Assembly: GCA_037179385.1 (NCBI GenBank)
Contig: CM074181.1
Coordinates: 51,408,297 to 51,472,296, forward strand
Source of the DNA: Holothuria scabra
Taxonomy: Eukaryota > Echinodermata > Holothuroidea > Aspidochirotida > Holothuriidae
Direction of reading: 5' to 3'
DNA: 64,000 nt
Of this stretch, positions 48,509 through 58,632 are shown one piece after another; the first letter of the stretch is position 1; every line of letters begins with the position of its first letter. The translations under genes were made by a program, and so were the position numbers. Under the pieces are notes generated by a model. That model did no database searches. It was not told where the DNA came from and saw only the letters and a list, made by a program, of their open reading frames with translations.

Positions 48509-48642
48509 CATGTTAATGGTCTGAGGGCCATGCGGTTGGTCACGTGTTGTCCTTCAGTGGACGTAATAGCTTATTCGGGAAGCAGTTAAAGTTTGGTTTC
48601 GCCGAACGGCCCTTTGCCAGAGGGTCGGGAGGACTTTAAAAA
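48509..48642 (+). mobile_element. SINE-like retroposon, copy 2, with TSD and A-rich 3' end
   Basis: A 134-bp insert bracketed by perfect 17-bp duplications and ending GGACTTTAAAAAA. Body: TCTGAGGGCCATGCGGTTGG, GTCCTTCAGTGGACGTAATA, CGGGAAGCAGTTAAAG, CGCCGAACGGCCCTTTGCCA, GAGGGTCGGGAGGACTTT. Long TSD plus A-rich end indicates target-primed insertion by a LINE. I do not see clear A and B boxes, so the source RNA is unknown. Copies at 31690, 56080 and 56325 confirm a family. Confidence 0.85.
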
Positions 48643-48659
48643 AAAGTGGCTAGCATGTC
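48643..48659. repeat. Right 17-bp TSD of SINE-like insertion
   Basis: AAAGTGGCTAGCATGTC directly after the A-rich end. Confidence 0.9.
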
Positions 48660-49696
48660 TGTAGCTTTTAAAACTTGTGGAACGTCACTTCTCTGAAGCA
48701 TTTCAGAGGCGGTACTTTATCCAATACTTGAGTTAGGTGAAATCGATGCATTAACCATAATTGGTAATATGTTGCCCAACTAGTCAGTTGGGTAATATCC
48801 AGATTACTACATGTTAGGTGAAATAAATGCCCAACAGTTGGTTAAAGCAATTACCCAACCGGGATTGGACAATGTTTGACCAACAGTTGGTTGGACACAT
48901 ATGTACCCAGTGTGGGTCAAAGGTTGGTCAAAAATTTCGCCCAACATTTTAAGAGTGTATGAATTCATTACCGTACCTATTATACCTGTGATGTAGGTAG
49001 AACTTGACATTCCGTTAACCATGTGTCTATATGCCTTTCACAAAAACCGCATATTCTTACTGTGCTTTGGAACCACTTTATATCAAGTTCGCCGCTCTTA
49101 AGCTAGGAGGAATACATTTCTAAATCGTGATACATATCGCACAATACTAGCACCTTTATAATGTATCATATTTGACTGTACTAGGCTAGAAAAAATGCCG
49201 ACGCACGAATTTGCCGTTGCTCGTGTGACACATTGAATATTCATTTGTTCTCAGACAGGCGTGGTTTAAGCAGCTTAGAATAGGAAACTCAGGAAGAGCT
49301 TGCAAACTTGTCAGTGTTTTTACGGCTTTTTTTCTCTAAATTTAAAAACTCTTCAAATCAAATTTTAAAAATATTTAAACCACGTGAACCAAAAAACCAT
49401 ATCTGTTTCCCTTTTGTGAAACGCATAGAATCTCTTTAATCATAAAACTCAAAAACCCTTTCCCTCCGGCTGTTGTAAACGGTTTGTAGCCTTCACCATT
49501 GTGTCATGTGGTATAGATCCATTGATTTGATTGGCTCAGAGTTCGTTCGTTTTCTACGTTCTACATGTACAGTCAGTCCATCTAGAGTCCACCTTTTGCA
49601 ACCATATTCGCCGTATATATACGCACTATACGATAGCGATACAAACCATAATGCCTTCTGCAAAATTCCCGAAACAATATCATTTTTCTCTTTTAG

Positions 49697-49804
49697 AATC
49701 AGGTAGACGCATGCAATATTTGAGATGGAGTGCCAAAGAGTTAAACCAAAAACAAATAAAAGGAAAGGATCGCCGACTGAATCTTTACTTCAGAAGAAAC
49801 AAAG
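49697..49804 (+). CDS. Candidate 108-bp internal exon of unknown host gene
   Basis: A strong acceptor (CATTTTTCTCTTTTAG) and donor (AACAAAG/GTAACA) bracket an open stretch of exactly 36 codons. The peptide is highly basic (RRMQYLRWSAKELNQKQ, then IKGKDRRLNLYFRRNK), which could be a nuclear protein or nucleic-acid-binding segment. Family not recognised. The frame stays open upstream of the acceptor, which weakens the case slightly. Confidence 0.45.
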
Positions 49805-50323
49805 GTAACATTTTTCCTCTTTAAGTTTTAAAAATGTAAACATTTAAAGTGTAAGCTTTATAATTGATTTCACAGTTTTACTAACATGTATGAAAAGCAA
49901 ATATGTTCTGAACTGGGAAGCTTTGTTTAAATTATGGGGCAAAAGTAAAAGAATAATTTAAAAACCGGTGTGACAATTACAATTAACGAATAACATTTAC
50001 CTTTCTTCAATATTTTCCACAAAATAAGCAGCCAATTTATCGATTTTTTTTTTTCGTTTTTGTACATTTTGCTCGAAAATATTTTACACTGCTAACTAAA
50101 CTGGTCTGACCACGCAATACTTTCTAATTATTCGCATGAAAATATCAGAAAAGTAGGCCATCGGAAAGCTCTTTGGGTTTTTTTTCATAATAATGTATCG
50201 TTTGCCTAAAAGAGTCTAATAAGTTGCACTTTTTCATGATGTTACTTTCCCTATCCTTACTTTTTGAAACATCGTTCTTCTCTGGCTGATTACATCTTAT
50301 CGTCTCAGGGAGGAAATGATGCT

Positions 50324-50328
50324 CACTA
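50324..50328. repeat. Left 5-bp TSD of gypsy element
   Basis: CACTA, identical to 54971-54975. Confidence 0.92.
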
Positions 50329-50610
50329 TGTAATATGCTCGATGCATATAAGATTTAAAGAGAGGAGATAAACCTGAGATGTTTATTGTTTGACTTCTGT
50401 ATTCAGAGTGCCTGGTCACTCAGGGTCACTCACTGCTACGGACAATAGATATAATACATACATACAGGTGTGTTTGCTTACTTCTTAGTTATACGTGATC
50501 AGGATGATTGGGTAACGTTTAATAGCTTACACTTAAGTTATCTTAAAAGTACCAGGATGTGGTCACCATTATATTAGGAGGTGATAATTCCATGAAGACA
50601 ATATGTTACA
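50329..50610 (-). repeat. 3' LTR (left)
   Basis: TGTAATATGC at the left end, ATATGTTACA at the right. It is nearly identical to 54693-54970 but has a few extra bases near 50541 (AAGTTATCTTAAAAG versus AACTTAAAAG). Confidence 0.97.
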
Positions 50611-50632
50611 TCTCCCTTTTTTCCAAAATACG
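50611..50632 (-). promoter_or_regulatory. Polypurine tract
   Basis: Minus strand GGAAAAAAGGGAGA ends exactly at the 3' LTR boundary, where plus-strand DNA synthesis is primed. Confidence 0.8.
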
Positions 50633-50776
50633 AAAACTTCCTTGCGTGAATAAGTGGAGATTGTTAGATCATCAAACAAGTTAATTTCAAAGCATTTTAA
50701 ATATCCATTAAATTCCTTGTGGTTTCTACAACTATCCACTACAACTTCAAAAGGTTAAACTGATTTCCATTCAATT

Positions 50777-51860
50777 TTACTGAAGGTCAATTTGGTACAT
50801 TTCGTAGTCTTTGTGCCAATGTGGCTTAGTCTTTTGCCTAGTACTTCTTCTTAAGTTTGCGTCGTTTGCGTTCGGTTGGAGATTATCTGCGTCAGTGTTT
50901 GTTTCTTGAATTACCACGTCCGCTTCGTCTGTGTCGGGAAAAGTTTCTTTGGTTTTGTGTAAATGTCGTCGATTCCTCTGATATTGTGCTCCGTCCTTTG
51001 TTTCTATGTTGTATGATCTCGGTTGGTCAGCTTTGGATACCACAACTGCCGGCTTCCAACCTTTGTCTGTTTGTAAACGTACATTATCTCCTGCTTCCAG
51101 TTCTGGTAGTTCCTTTGTCTGTCTGTCATAGTAAGATTTCTGTGTTTGTCGCCTATCGGTCAACTGTTTGGTCACGGTTTCTGGTTTTACCGTTTTGGGT
51201 CTAAGTAATTGTTCTGTCGTTGGAAGTAATGTCTTTGTCCTTCTTCCAAATAAACGTTGGACAGGTGAACCAAGAATGTCATCTCTAGGAGTATTTCTAT
51301 AGTCAAGTAAAGCTAAGTATGGATCTTGACCACTTTCTTTGGCCTTCGTCAATAAACTCTTGGGTATTTGAACTCCTTTTTCAGCCATGCCATTAGACTG
51401 TGGATGGTATGGACTGGAAGTAATATGACTAAATTGATACAATTTCGAAAATTCTTCAAATTGAGCACTTGTAAACTGCGGTCCATTATCACTAATTAAA
51501 ATATCTGGAATACCATGACGTGCAAATTGTGATTTACACTGAGTAATAACTGCTTCACTCTTGGTGCTAGGAAGATGAGCAATTTCCAAATAACCTGAAT
51601 AATAATCAATTAAAATGAGATAAGTATTTCTATTCCACTCAAAGAGATCTGCACCTAGTTTTTCCCAGGGTCTCTGCGGGATATCATGAGACTGTAGAGG
51701 TTCTCTCCGATTTTGCCTCCTATATGCGTTACAAATAGAACATTTTGAAATTAAGTCTTCCATCTCAGAATTCATTTGGGCCAAATATCACGTCCATAGC
51801 CCTACGTTTACACTTTTCTACTCCCAGGTGAGCATTGTGAACTTGCTGTAAAATGCTCGG
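50777..51860 (-). pseudogene. pol: Gypsy integrase
   Basis: The frame from 51784 holds C15/C18 of the zinc-binding region, the catalytic core GADLFEW (D46), LILIDYYSGYLE, ISDNGPQF (D99) and NGMAEKGV (E135). D99 and E135 are 35 residues apart as in the canonical DD35E triad. The C-terminal part contains LRLQTDKGWKPAVVV-like text (GPY/F-type module) and no chromodomain. The N-terminal zinc region (AHLGVEKCKRRAMD) lies in the other frame above 51784, showing a frame change. Ends about 165 bp before the 3' LTR. Confidence 0.93.
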
Positions 51861-51877
51861 TCTCATCTTTGCCGGGA

Positions 51878-52678
51878 TTAATAACTTATCGCCTCTGAAT
51901 AATAATCCATCATTTGAATTAATTTCATATCTGTAATTCCAGTAAGGTTCTGCACGAACTGATACCTGTGACCTTGCATTAGGCCATCCTTCCCTTGTGA
52001 GCTCTGGAGCTCTTTCATTGTTTCGTCATTGCTTGTAGCATGAATAATTTCACTTAATTTCTCTTTTGATATTGCAAAATGAGCTACCTCAAATTCTTTC
52101 TCTCCTAAGTTATCTGCTTCCTGTTCTAAACTTGCTCTAGATAATGTAACTGCTATGTATAACTCTGCTCCAGGGCGGTATAATTTGACATCGAGTGCAT
52201 ACTTCTGCACTTTTAATAGCATTTGTTGCAATCTATGAGGCGCTTGATATAACGGTTTCTGAAAAATAGCCTCTAACGGTTTGTGATCCGTTTCTACATT
52301 AATTAATCTTTGACCATATAAATATTGGTGAAAATGCTTACAACCAAAAACAATGGCTGGCATTTCCTTTTCAATTTGTGCATAATTTCGTTGACTCTTT
52401 GTTAATGACTTAGAAGCATATGCAATTGGTGCGCCATCTTGGAAAATCACAGCTCCAGTTTCATGGCTGCTGGAATCAACTGATAAGGTTACCTCTTTAC
52501 TAACATCAAATAATTTAAATACTGGGGCCTGCGTAATTTTTTGTTTTAACTTCTCAAAACTCCTTTGTTGGGAATCAGCCCATTCCCAATGTACCCCTTT
52601 CTCGAGTAGCGCTCTTAAGGGTGCGCTTTCTGTTGGCAAGTTTGGAATGAACTTTGCGAGGTAGGTAATGACACCCAT
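51878..52678 (-). pseudogene. pol: Gypsy reverse transcriptase connection and RNase H
   Basis: Starts in the RT thumb (GVITYLAKFIPNL) and continues into RNase H: LSVDSSSHETGAVI (D68), QIEKEM (E103/E105) and VETDHKPLEAIF (D131), the acidic residues expected. It stops at 51878 through a frame change before the integrase zinc region. Same reading frame as the 54313-53150 and integrase stretches. Confidence 0.92.
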
Positions 52679-52689
52679 AAATCTCTGCA

Positions 52690-53420
52690 GACTCGTCTTA
52701 TCTTCTAGGGACCCATTTCTTTGACTGCTCTGACTTTCTCAGGGTCAGCCCTAAGCCCAGTGTCCCCTAATACGTGTCCTATGTACGATATTTCTGAATT
52801 TCTTATGTGACATTTACTCTTATCTAATTTTACTCGCCTGAGTCTGCTTCTTTCAAGTACCTTACGTAATCTTTCATCGTGTTCAGCGACTGTTTCTCCC
52901 CAAACGAGGATGTCGTCTGCTACGATCTCGACTCCTTCTAGACTATTATAAACTTGATTCATGACATTTTGAAAGACTTCGGAAGCGGAGCAAATTCCAA
53001 AGGGAAGTCTATTAAATTTAAATCATCCGTATGGAGAGTTAAATGTACATAGTTTAGAACTTTCTCCATCAAGCTTAATCTGCCAGTACCCTGAACTAGC
53101 ATCCAACTTAGAAAATACTTTTGCATTAGGCAAATTTGCTACGACTTCTTCAATAGTCCTCATCGGGAAATGTTCCCTTTTTAATAGCTTTGTTCAAATC
53201 CTTTGGATCGAGACAAATTCGCGTTTTGTTTGGCTTAATTACAGTGACCATACTGTTTACCCATTCTGTTGGCTCATGAACTCTCTCGAGAACTTTGAGG
53301 GATTCCATCCTCTCAAGTTCCGTACGATCACTTAGTTTAGCTGGTAATTTTCGTGGCGGGTGAATCACTGGTGCAACGTTAGGATCAACGGTTATATGAT
53401 GTTCGACTCCGGTAATCTTT
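52690..53420 (-). pseudogene. pol: Gypsy reverse transcriptase core, frame-disrupted
   Basis: Begins HHITVDPNVAPVIHPPRKLP and RICLDPKDLNKAI in the upstream frame, is closed near 53150, then resumes in another frame at 52962 with the active site VADDILVWG (D16-D17, about 52917-52910) and the SKCHIRNSEISYIGH thumb start. The stretch between (PFGICSASEVFQ-like on the minus strand near 52990) is conserved but carries lesions. The first residue of the YxDD box is V rather than Y. Confidence 0.88.
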
Positions 53421-53479
53421 CCGAGTCCCGTGAAGATATCTTTGAATTCTTCCATGAGGTTGGCATTGTCTGATTCCTT

Positions 53480-53800
53480 GTTTGCAGTGAACACACGCTT
53501 AATTAAATTAAGATCCGTGGAACTTTCCAATCCTAGTAAACATTGCGATGTGCCTTCCACTACTTGGAAATTTAGGACATGAAAGCGATTCTTATGTTCA
53601 CACAATAAATTAACGTTTCCAAGCGAGCTTAATTTTTGCCCTCCATAGCCAATTAGCTTAGTTGAGCTTTTGCTTAGAGGCTCCTTTGTCACCCTTCGAT
53701 ATGTCTCTGCATTTATAACGTTACATTCAGCTCCAGTGTCAATTGTAAAATTAACTTTCTTGTCCTCAACTTTTAAGTTGACTTCCCACTTTGTTTCAGA
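53480..53800 (-). pseudogene. pol: Gypsy aspartic protease
   Basis: NFTIDTGAECNVI at residues 188-200 of the 54313 frame carries the catalytic D-T-G triad (about 53740). LIGYGG and the later CLLGLESS complete a retropepsin-like fold. The frame is open through this domain. Confidence 0.88.
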
Positions 53801-53899
53801 TCTGGTTGAATCAGTTTGTGTGACGCCAATAAAAAATTCGTTTTCGTGTTCAGAATCCTCTGAGTCGTGCGTTTCAATAGTTTTAACGTCTTTAGGCAT

Positions 53900-54636
53900 G
53901 TACTTCTGTGACGGCGCTTTTTGTTTGCTGTTTCTGCAAACACTGGCAAAATGATTAAGTTTTTGAAAGTTACGGCATTTTTGCCCTTTAGCTGGACAGT
54001 CATGGTTTTGTGTCCAGTCTTTACCGCATTTAAAACATTTCTTTTGTTTTGATGCTGACTGTTTATAAGAAGAATTTCTTACCGTATGCAAGTCCTTTTC
54101 CGTTTCCACTGCAGAGAAGGATTTCATTTGAAAAGCTGTCGCTTCACTTGCCCGACAAATGTCGATAGCTTTTTTGAGTGAAAGGTCCCCTTCTCTTAGC
54201 AGACGCCTCCGAATTTGATCGTTGTTGACTCCGCATACAATTCTGTCACGCATGAGACCGTCTTGCAAAGTTCCAAATTCACAACTTTTTGCCTTGTTCC
54301 GTAAGTCAGTCACGTAGGCTCGTTCACTTTCTGGTTGCGAGTGTTAAATATGTGCCTTTCCCACGTGATATTTTTTCGTGGCTTACAATATTCTTCAAAA
54401 TTTTCCATCACTTTGTCCAAATTTTCATCTCCAGCGTTTTCCCATTGGAAAGAGTTATATATTTCTACTGCATCCTCTCCAGCAATATGAAGTAGGGCTG
54501 CGCTCTTCACTTCCTCCGGTTTGGTATCGATGCCACTAGCGGCTACATAAAGTTGAAACATTTGTTTCCATTTTCGCCAGTTTTCTGCCAAATTTCCTTG
54601 AAGGCTTAACTGTCCTGGTTGCCGAAGTTTATCCAT
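53900..54636 (-). pseudogene. gag: Gypsy Gag with zinc knuckles, one frameshift
   Basis: Starts ATG 54636 (MDKLRQPGQLSLQGNLAENW), 57 bp after the LTR. The capsid-like part (WKQMFQLYVAASG, LLHIAGEDAVEIYN) runs to about 54320, where the frame changes by one base; it continues as a frame from 54313. The nucleocapsid has CFKCGKDW...HDC and CRNFQKLNHFASVC; in the second knuckle the second cysteine is replaced by F. Gag and protease are in one frame after the shift, so a gag-pol fusion is likely. Confidence 0.88.
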
Positions 54637-54679
54637 TTTTGCAAAATTTTAACAATTATTTTTCACAATAAATCTTTTT

Positions 54680-54692
54680 ACTTCTGACACCA
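54680..54692 (-). promoter_or_regulatory. Primer-binding site, tRNA-Leu-like
   Basis: Directly after the 5' LTR the minus strand reads TGGTGTCAGAAGT. TGG plus TGTCAGAAGT is complementary to the 3' end of animal tRNA-Leu (ACTTCTGACA then CCA), from my knowledge of those tRNAs. Confidence 0.7.
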
Positions 54693-54970
54693 TGTAATAT
54701 GCTTGATGCATATGAGATTTTAAAGAGAGGAGATAAAGCTGAGATGTTTATTGTTTGACTTCTGTATTCAGAGTGCCTGGTCACTCAGGGTCACTCACTG
54801 GTACGGACAATAGATATAATACATACATACAGGTGTGTTTGCTTACTTCTTAGTAATACGTGGTCAGGATGATTGGGTAACGTGTAATAGCTTACACTTA
54901 ACTTAAAAGTATCAGGATGTGGTCACCATTATATTAGGAGGTGATAATTCCATGAAGACAATATGTTACA
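54693..54970 (-). repeat. 5' LTR (right)
   Basis: TGTAATATGCTTGATGCATA to ACAATATGTTACA. It holds the element promoter by position; no clear TATA box was assigned. Confidence 0.97.
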
Positions 54971-54975
54971 CACTA
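54971..54975. repeat. Right 5-bp TSD of gypsy element
   Basis: CACTA. Confidence 0.92.
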
Positions 54976-55685
54976 CACACAGACTTGATACAATCAGATT
55001 TCACTTCTTATTAATTAATTGACAGTACCAGATATACCAAAAATACACGAAAAGTTACGTAACACTTGGGGTTTGCTAACAGAGTAGTGAAGTATGTGTG
55101 GATTGCTTTTTACGCAGTGTGAACACAATAAAGCATAGATTACATTAGGGCACGGATCATTTGACAAACTGAGATACTAGTTTCACCCCACGCCGCCTTT
55201 GATCTACTGGGGTGTCTTTGTTGCATTCTTTAGAAGCAACATGACGGTATGTTAGGGAAATCTTAAAAATGTGACATCCTATAGCCGTCATCAACAACAT
55301 AACTATAACAGCTTGAAGCGAGTTTTAGGTTTTGCCTTGTGCATTTTATTAATCGTTGCATTAGGTCTAAAGTCATTCATATCAAACTGTCACATGAAAA
55401 CATTAATCTACATAGAAATGTAAAATGACAAAAATTTAAAACTCAATTATGTTATCACAGGTAGCTCAAGACGACAGGCTGAAAATTAAATACCCTTCGA
55501 TTGTCAATTTTCCTAGTTCCCTTATCCAATGAAAGCCGGACTCAAACGAATTGGGTAAAAAATGAGCGTTAAAATCCCATCTTATTAACTTACCCATGTG
55601 CAAAGAGCATTCTCCGTATGATTTCATCACTAAAAATGTATCTGAAGGTATGTGAAGGTAATGTTATTCGAAATCGCTTGTATTA
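54976..55685. other. Unassigned region
   Basis: No feature recognised. Confidence 0.4.
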
Positions 55686-55693
55686 GAACACTG

Positions 55694-55878
55694 CAGTGTT
55701 GTAACAAGTTACGACTCGAGTCACTTCCTGTCAAAATGATAGTGACTCGATAGAATTCAGGAGTAATTTCCCCGTTTAAATAGTACAGTGACTCGAGTCA
55801 ATGACTCGACTCGAGTCACTTAAAAGTTTGAAAACTGGTGACTGAAGTCACTAATATAGTGACTCGATTACAACACTG
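55694..55878. mobile_element. hAT MITE with 8-bp TSD (185 bp)
   Basis: Ends CAGTGTTGTAACAAGTTACG and GATTACAACACTG are inverted (GTGACTCGA/TCGAGTCAC lie just inside), and GAACACTG flanks both sides (55686-55693, 55879-55886). The interior is almost wholly GACTCGAGTCAC-type repeats in both orientations. Confidence 0.88.
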
Positions 55879-56047
55879 GAACACTGCAGATTTAATATGG
55901 GCCATATATGGAATTCGCATTTGGCTTTAAAAAAAGTTGGGCAGATATAACTTGATATAACATAAAGGAATATATGGCACATATAAAATTTGTTACGGTT
56001 CACATTTTATATGGGACAGATATGGTCATGTGTGGTATCTGTTCTTT

Positions 56048-56230
56048 TAATCCAGTTTAGAATGGAGCCAGACATGACCGACCAATGATGTAAACGGTCT
56101 GAAGGCCGTGAGGTTGGTCACGTATTGTCCTTCAGTGGATGTAATAGCTTCTTCGGGAAGCAGTAAAAGTTTTCCGAACGGCCCTTTACCATTTACATCA
56201 TTGGTCTGTCGTGCATGGCTCCATTCTAGA
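56048..56230. repeat. Hairpin element enclosing SINE-like repeat, copy 3
   Basis: TTTAGAATGGAGCCA and GACCAATGATGTAAA at 56052-56095 pair with TTTACATCATTGGTCTG and TGGCTCCATTCTAGA at about 56190-56230. The loop holds GTCCTTCAGTGGATGTAATA, CTTCTTCGGGAAGCAGT and CCGAACGGCCCTTT, the SINE-like family. Confidence 0.75.
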
Positions 56231-56324
56231 CCGGATAAAAAAGAATAGATACTACACATGATCGTTGCCAAATGACCGAGAAGCCGAGGGTGCCTTGTTT
56301 AGTCAGAATACTTTTCTAAATTCC

Positions 56325-56410
56325 TTCGGAACATCTGGCAAAGGGCGAAACCACACTTTAACTGCTTCTCGAAGAAGCTATTACGTCCACTGAAGGACAA
56401 TACACAATGT
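56325..56410 (-). repeat. SINE-like dispersed repeat, copy 4
   Basis: Minus strand: GTCCTTCAGTGGACGTAATA, CTTCTTCGAGAAGCAGTTAA, GGTTTCGCCCTTTGCCAGAT. The central CGAACGG block is deleted. Confidence 0.75.
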
Positions 56411-56641
56411 AAGGACTATCTGGGTATCTCTAACAAAGTTTTATGTCCGTTAGGGTTTTATATCACATGTCTTCATATGGCCATATAAAACTTAATTTAC
56501 ATATCTGGACTGGAATTTCGTCAAGTTATATCTGATTTCATATTGCCATAAAAAGTTTCATTTTCATATCTGGAAAGGCATTTACCAAATTATATTTGGC
56601 TTCACATGACCATATAAAACTTGATGTTATAAATCAAGACA

Positions 56642-56960
56642 GCCCCTTACTCAAAATTTTTATCTGGCTAATATCTGGAAATATCTGGCTGTTTTAAAGT
56701 TTTATATGGACATATGAAGCCAGATATACAACCCTATATAAGAGGAATCTTGATGACATTACATCAAGTTTTATACGAGCATTTCAAGCCAGATGTAACT
56801 TGATGAATTGCCAGTCCAAACATGTAAATAATCTGATATCTGCCCAAGTTTTATCTGCCCAATTTCTGTTAAAGCCAGATACAAATTCCATATCTGGACC
56901 AGATACAGGCCAGATATAAATTTCCATACATGGCCCATATACGGATTTTGAGTAAGGGCC
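56642..56960. repeat. Small TIR insertion in the satellite
   Basis: CCCTTACTCAAAATTTTTAT at the left and GGATTTTGAGTAAGGGCC at the right are inverted for about 14 bp. It interrupts the satellite and carries inverted satellite-like monomers. Confidence 0.5.
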
Positions 56961-57490
56961 TATATGCCTATAGGGTTTTATATCATGCTTCATATGGCCA
57001 AATAAAACTTAATTTGCATATCTGTAATGGAATTTTAACAAGTTATATCAGGCTTGATATGGCCATACAAAACTTCACTTGCATATTCGGAAAATCATTT
57101 CACTAAGTTAAATCTGGCTTGAATAGGCCATATAAAGCTTTTTCACATATTCGGAAAGGCATTTTACCAAGTTATATCTGGCTTGATATGGCCATGTAAA
57201 AATTTATTTGCATATCTGTAAAGTAATTTGATCAAGTTTTATCAGGATTGATATGGCCATACAAAACTTCACTTGCATATCCGGAAACCATTTCACTAAG
57301 TTATATCTATCTTTATATGGCAATATAAAGCTGTTTTACATATCTGAAAAGGCATTTCACCAAGTTATATCTGGATTGATATGGCCATATAAAACTTGAA
57401 ATACTGTATCAAGATACCTATATAGGGTTTTATGTCGGGCTTGATATGGCCATATTAAACTTTATAACATCCAGGTATTTCCAGATATAA

Positions 57491-58040
57491 GCCGGATATA
57501 AATTTTGGTAGGGTTCACACGGTACAGCATGCGGACGTAAGACAATTTTCTCAATTGTCAAATGTGAACATTTTCGTACGCAAGCAAGGCTAAGAAACTG
57601 TCATGAGGTCATCAGCGAGCAAGGACATCGTTTGCTTCAACAAGCAGAACAATTGATTTCCTTATCTTTGCTTATGATTGGGTGACACCTAGTAATCGGG
57701 ATGTGCTACCTTAAGTGAGAGGTGAATTTCCCAAAATGTAATTTAAAGGCTATCAAGGACTTGTGTAACTCCAACTCGGACTTGACTCACATTTTGGAGG
57801 ATATTATTATGGAGTTTTTGTGACATATTTTTCCACTGTGCCCCATTTTATGTCTATACATGGACTGTGCCCACTGAAAAGTGCTATAAGTACAAGATTA
57901 AGTCACAACACTCTTCCAGATTCATCCATTTCAAGGTTTCTTCTTTTTAACACCATAGTGCCTTCTTGACCTGAAGAACGGATCTCCGTTTTCCCTTCAG
58001 GCATGTCTGTTGTCTGACCGGATCCATTTTAAGTGTCAAA
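57491..58040. other. Unassigned region
   Basis: Short palindromes (CAATTTTCTCAATTG near 57544) only. Confidence 0.35.
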
Positions 58041-58045
58041 AGATT

Positions 58046-58140
58046 GTCGTTCGTTATTCCGAAGGTTCGTTATTCCGAATGTTCGTTATTCCGAACAGAG
58101 AATAAGGGTCGTTATTCCGAAGGGTCGTTATTCCGAATGG
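58046..58140. repeat. TTCGTTATTCCGAA tandem minisatellite
   Basis: Five copies of (G)TCGTTATTCCGAA, three at 17-bp spacing and two after a short gap. The unit is itself partly palindromic (TTCG...CGAA). Confidence 0.9.
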
Positions 58141-58499
58141 AGGATGTGGACTCTTATCCCTCCAAATATACAAGGACACAGCTTCTGCGTTAGGTACGAT
58201 ACTGCCCAAACTGCGGTACGCTTAGTCTGACCTACCTTCCTTTCCACAAATTCCATAGATCGATGCGAAGACGTCCCCACTCAATGATCACCACGCCGTT
58301 AAGACAAACCTAAGCAAGTTGTTGAAATTTTAAAACGAACCACTTATTAACCATTACATCGCTCAATGTTCTTTAAATTTCAACTGAAACAACCCAAAGC
58401 TTTGTATTAACCACCTTTGATAAAAACTAACTATACATTGTTTAAATTGTTAAACGACTACATGCTAACTTTCTTCAAACAGAGGAATTCTAAACAGTG

Positions 58500-58632
58500 A
58501 GCTAGCAGCAGTGTTATAGTCGAGACCAAGACGGAGACCAGATGTTGTCGACACCAAGACCGAGCCCAGGTGCAAATTTCGAGACGGAGACCGACAAGGC
58601 CAGAGACCGAGACCGAGACCAATACCGAAAGT
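58500..58632. repeat. GAGACCGA-rich imperfect minisatellite, possibly a hAT MITE fragment
   Basis: GAGACCAAGACGGAGACC and GAGACCGAGACCGAGACC repeats follow CAGTGTTATAGTC at 58506. That start resembles a hAT terminus; no right end was found. The two minus-strand frames are repeat artefacts. Confidence 0.55.

Larger units (their letters stand above)
47969..48958. mobile_element. TIR DNA element with CCAAC-GTTGG subterminal repeats
   Basis: The left end ACACTCTTAAAAAGTTGGG and the right end CCCAACATTTTAAGAGTGT are inverted. Near both ends CCAACNGTTGG-type palindromes and TTGGGTAAT/ATTACCCAA recur (47984, 48027, 48058; 48770-48940). A SINE-like insertion (48509-48642) is nested inside. Target duplication not identified; superfamily unknown. 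Confidence 0.7.
50329..54970 (-). mobile_element. Ty3/gypsy LTR retrotransposon, structurally complete
   Basis: Two LTRs of about 280 bp (TG...CA ends), 5-bp TSD CACTA, PBS and PPT in place, and gag-PR-RT-RH-IN order on the minus strand, the Ty3/gypsy order. The LTRs differ at about 8 substitutions and two small indels, about 3 percent, so insertion is fairly recent. At least three frame or stop lesions in gag-pol make this copy non-autonomous. No chromodomain or envelope frame was found. Confidence 0.97.
55895..57490. repeat. 65-bp satellite with 195-bp higher-order period
   Basis: The phrase GATATGGCCATACAAAACTT lies at 57055 and 57250, TTTGCATATCTGTAA at about 57013 and 57209, and AAAGGCATTTTACCAAG-like text at 57157 and 57352: always 195 bp, three monomers of about 65 bp apart. 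More monomers lie at 56460-56640. From 56690 to about 56800 the motif runs in the opposite orientation (GACATATGAAGCCAGATATA), so the array contains an inversion. AT-rich with ATATCTGG/CCAGATAT throughout. Confidence 0.82.

Noticed and set aside
50857..51204. A cysteine-rich plus-strand protein
   Set aside because: Antisense to the gypsy integrase C-terminus.
58046..58140. A CRISPR-like array
   Set aside because: Spacing is 17 bp with no variable spacers and no cas genes; it is a minisatellite in an animal genome.
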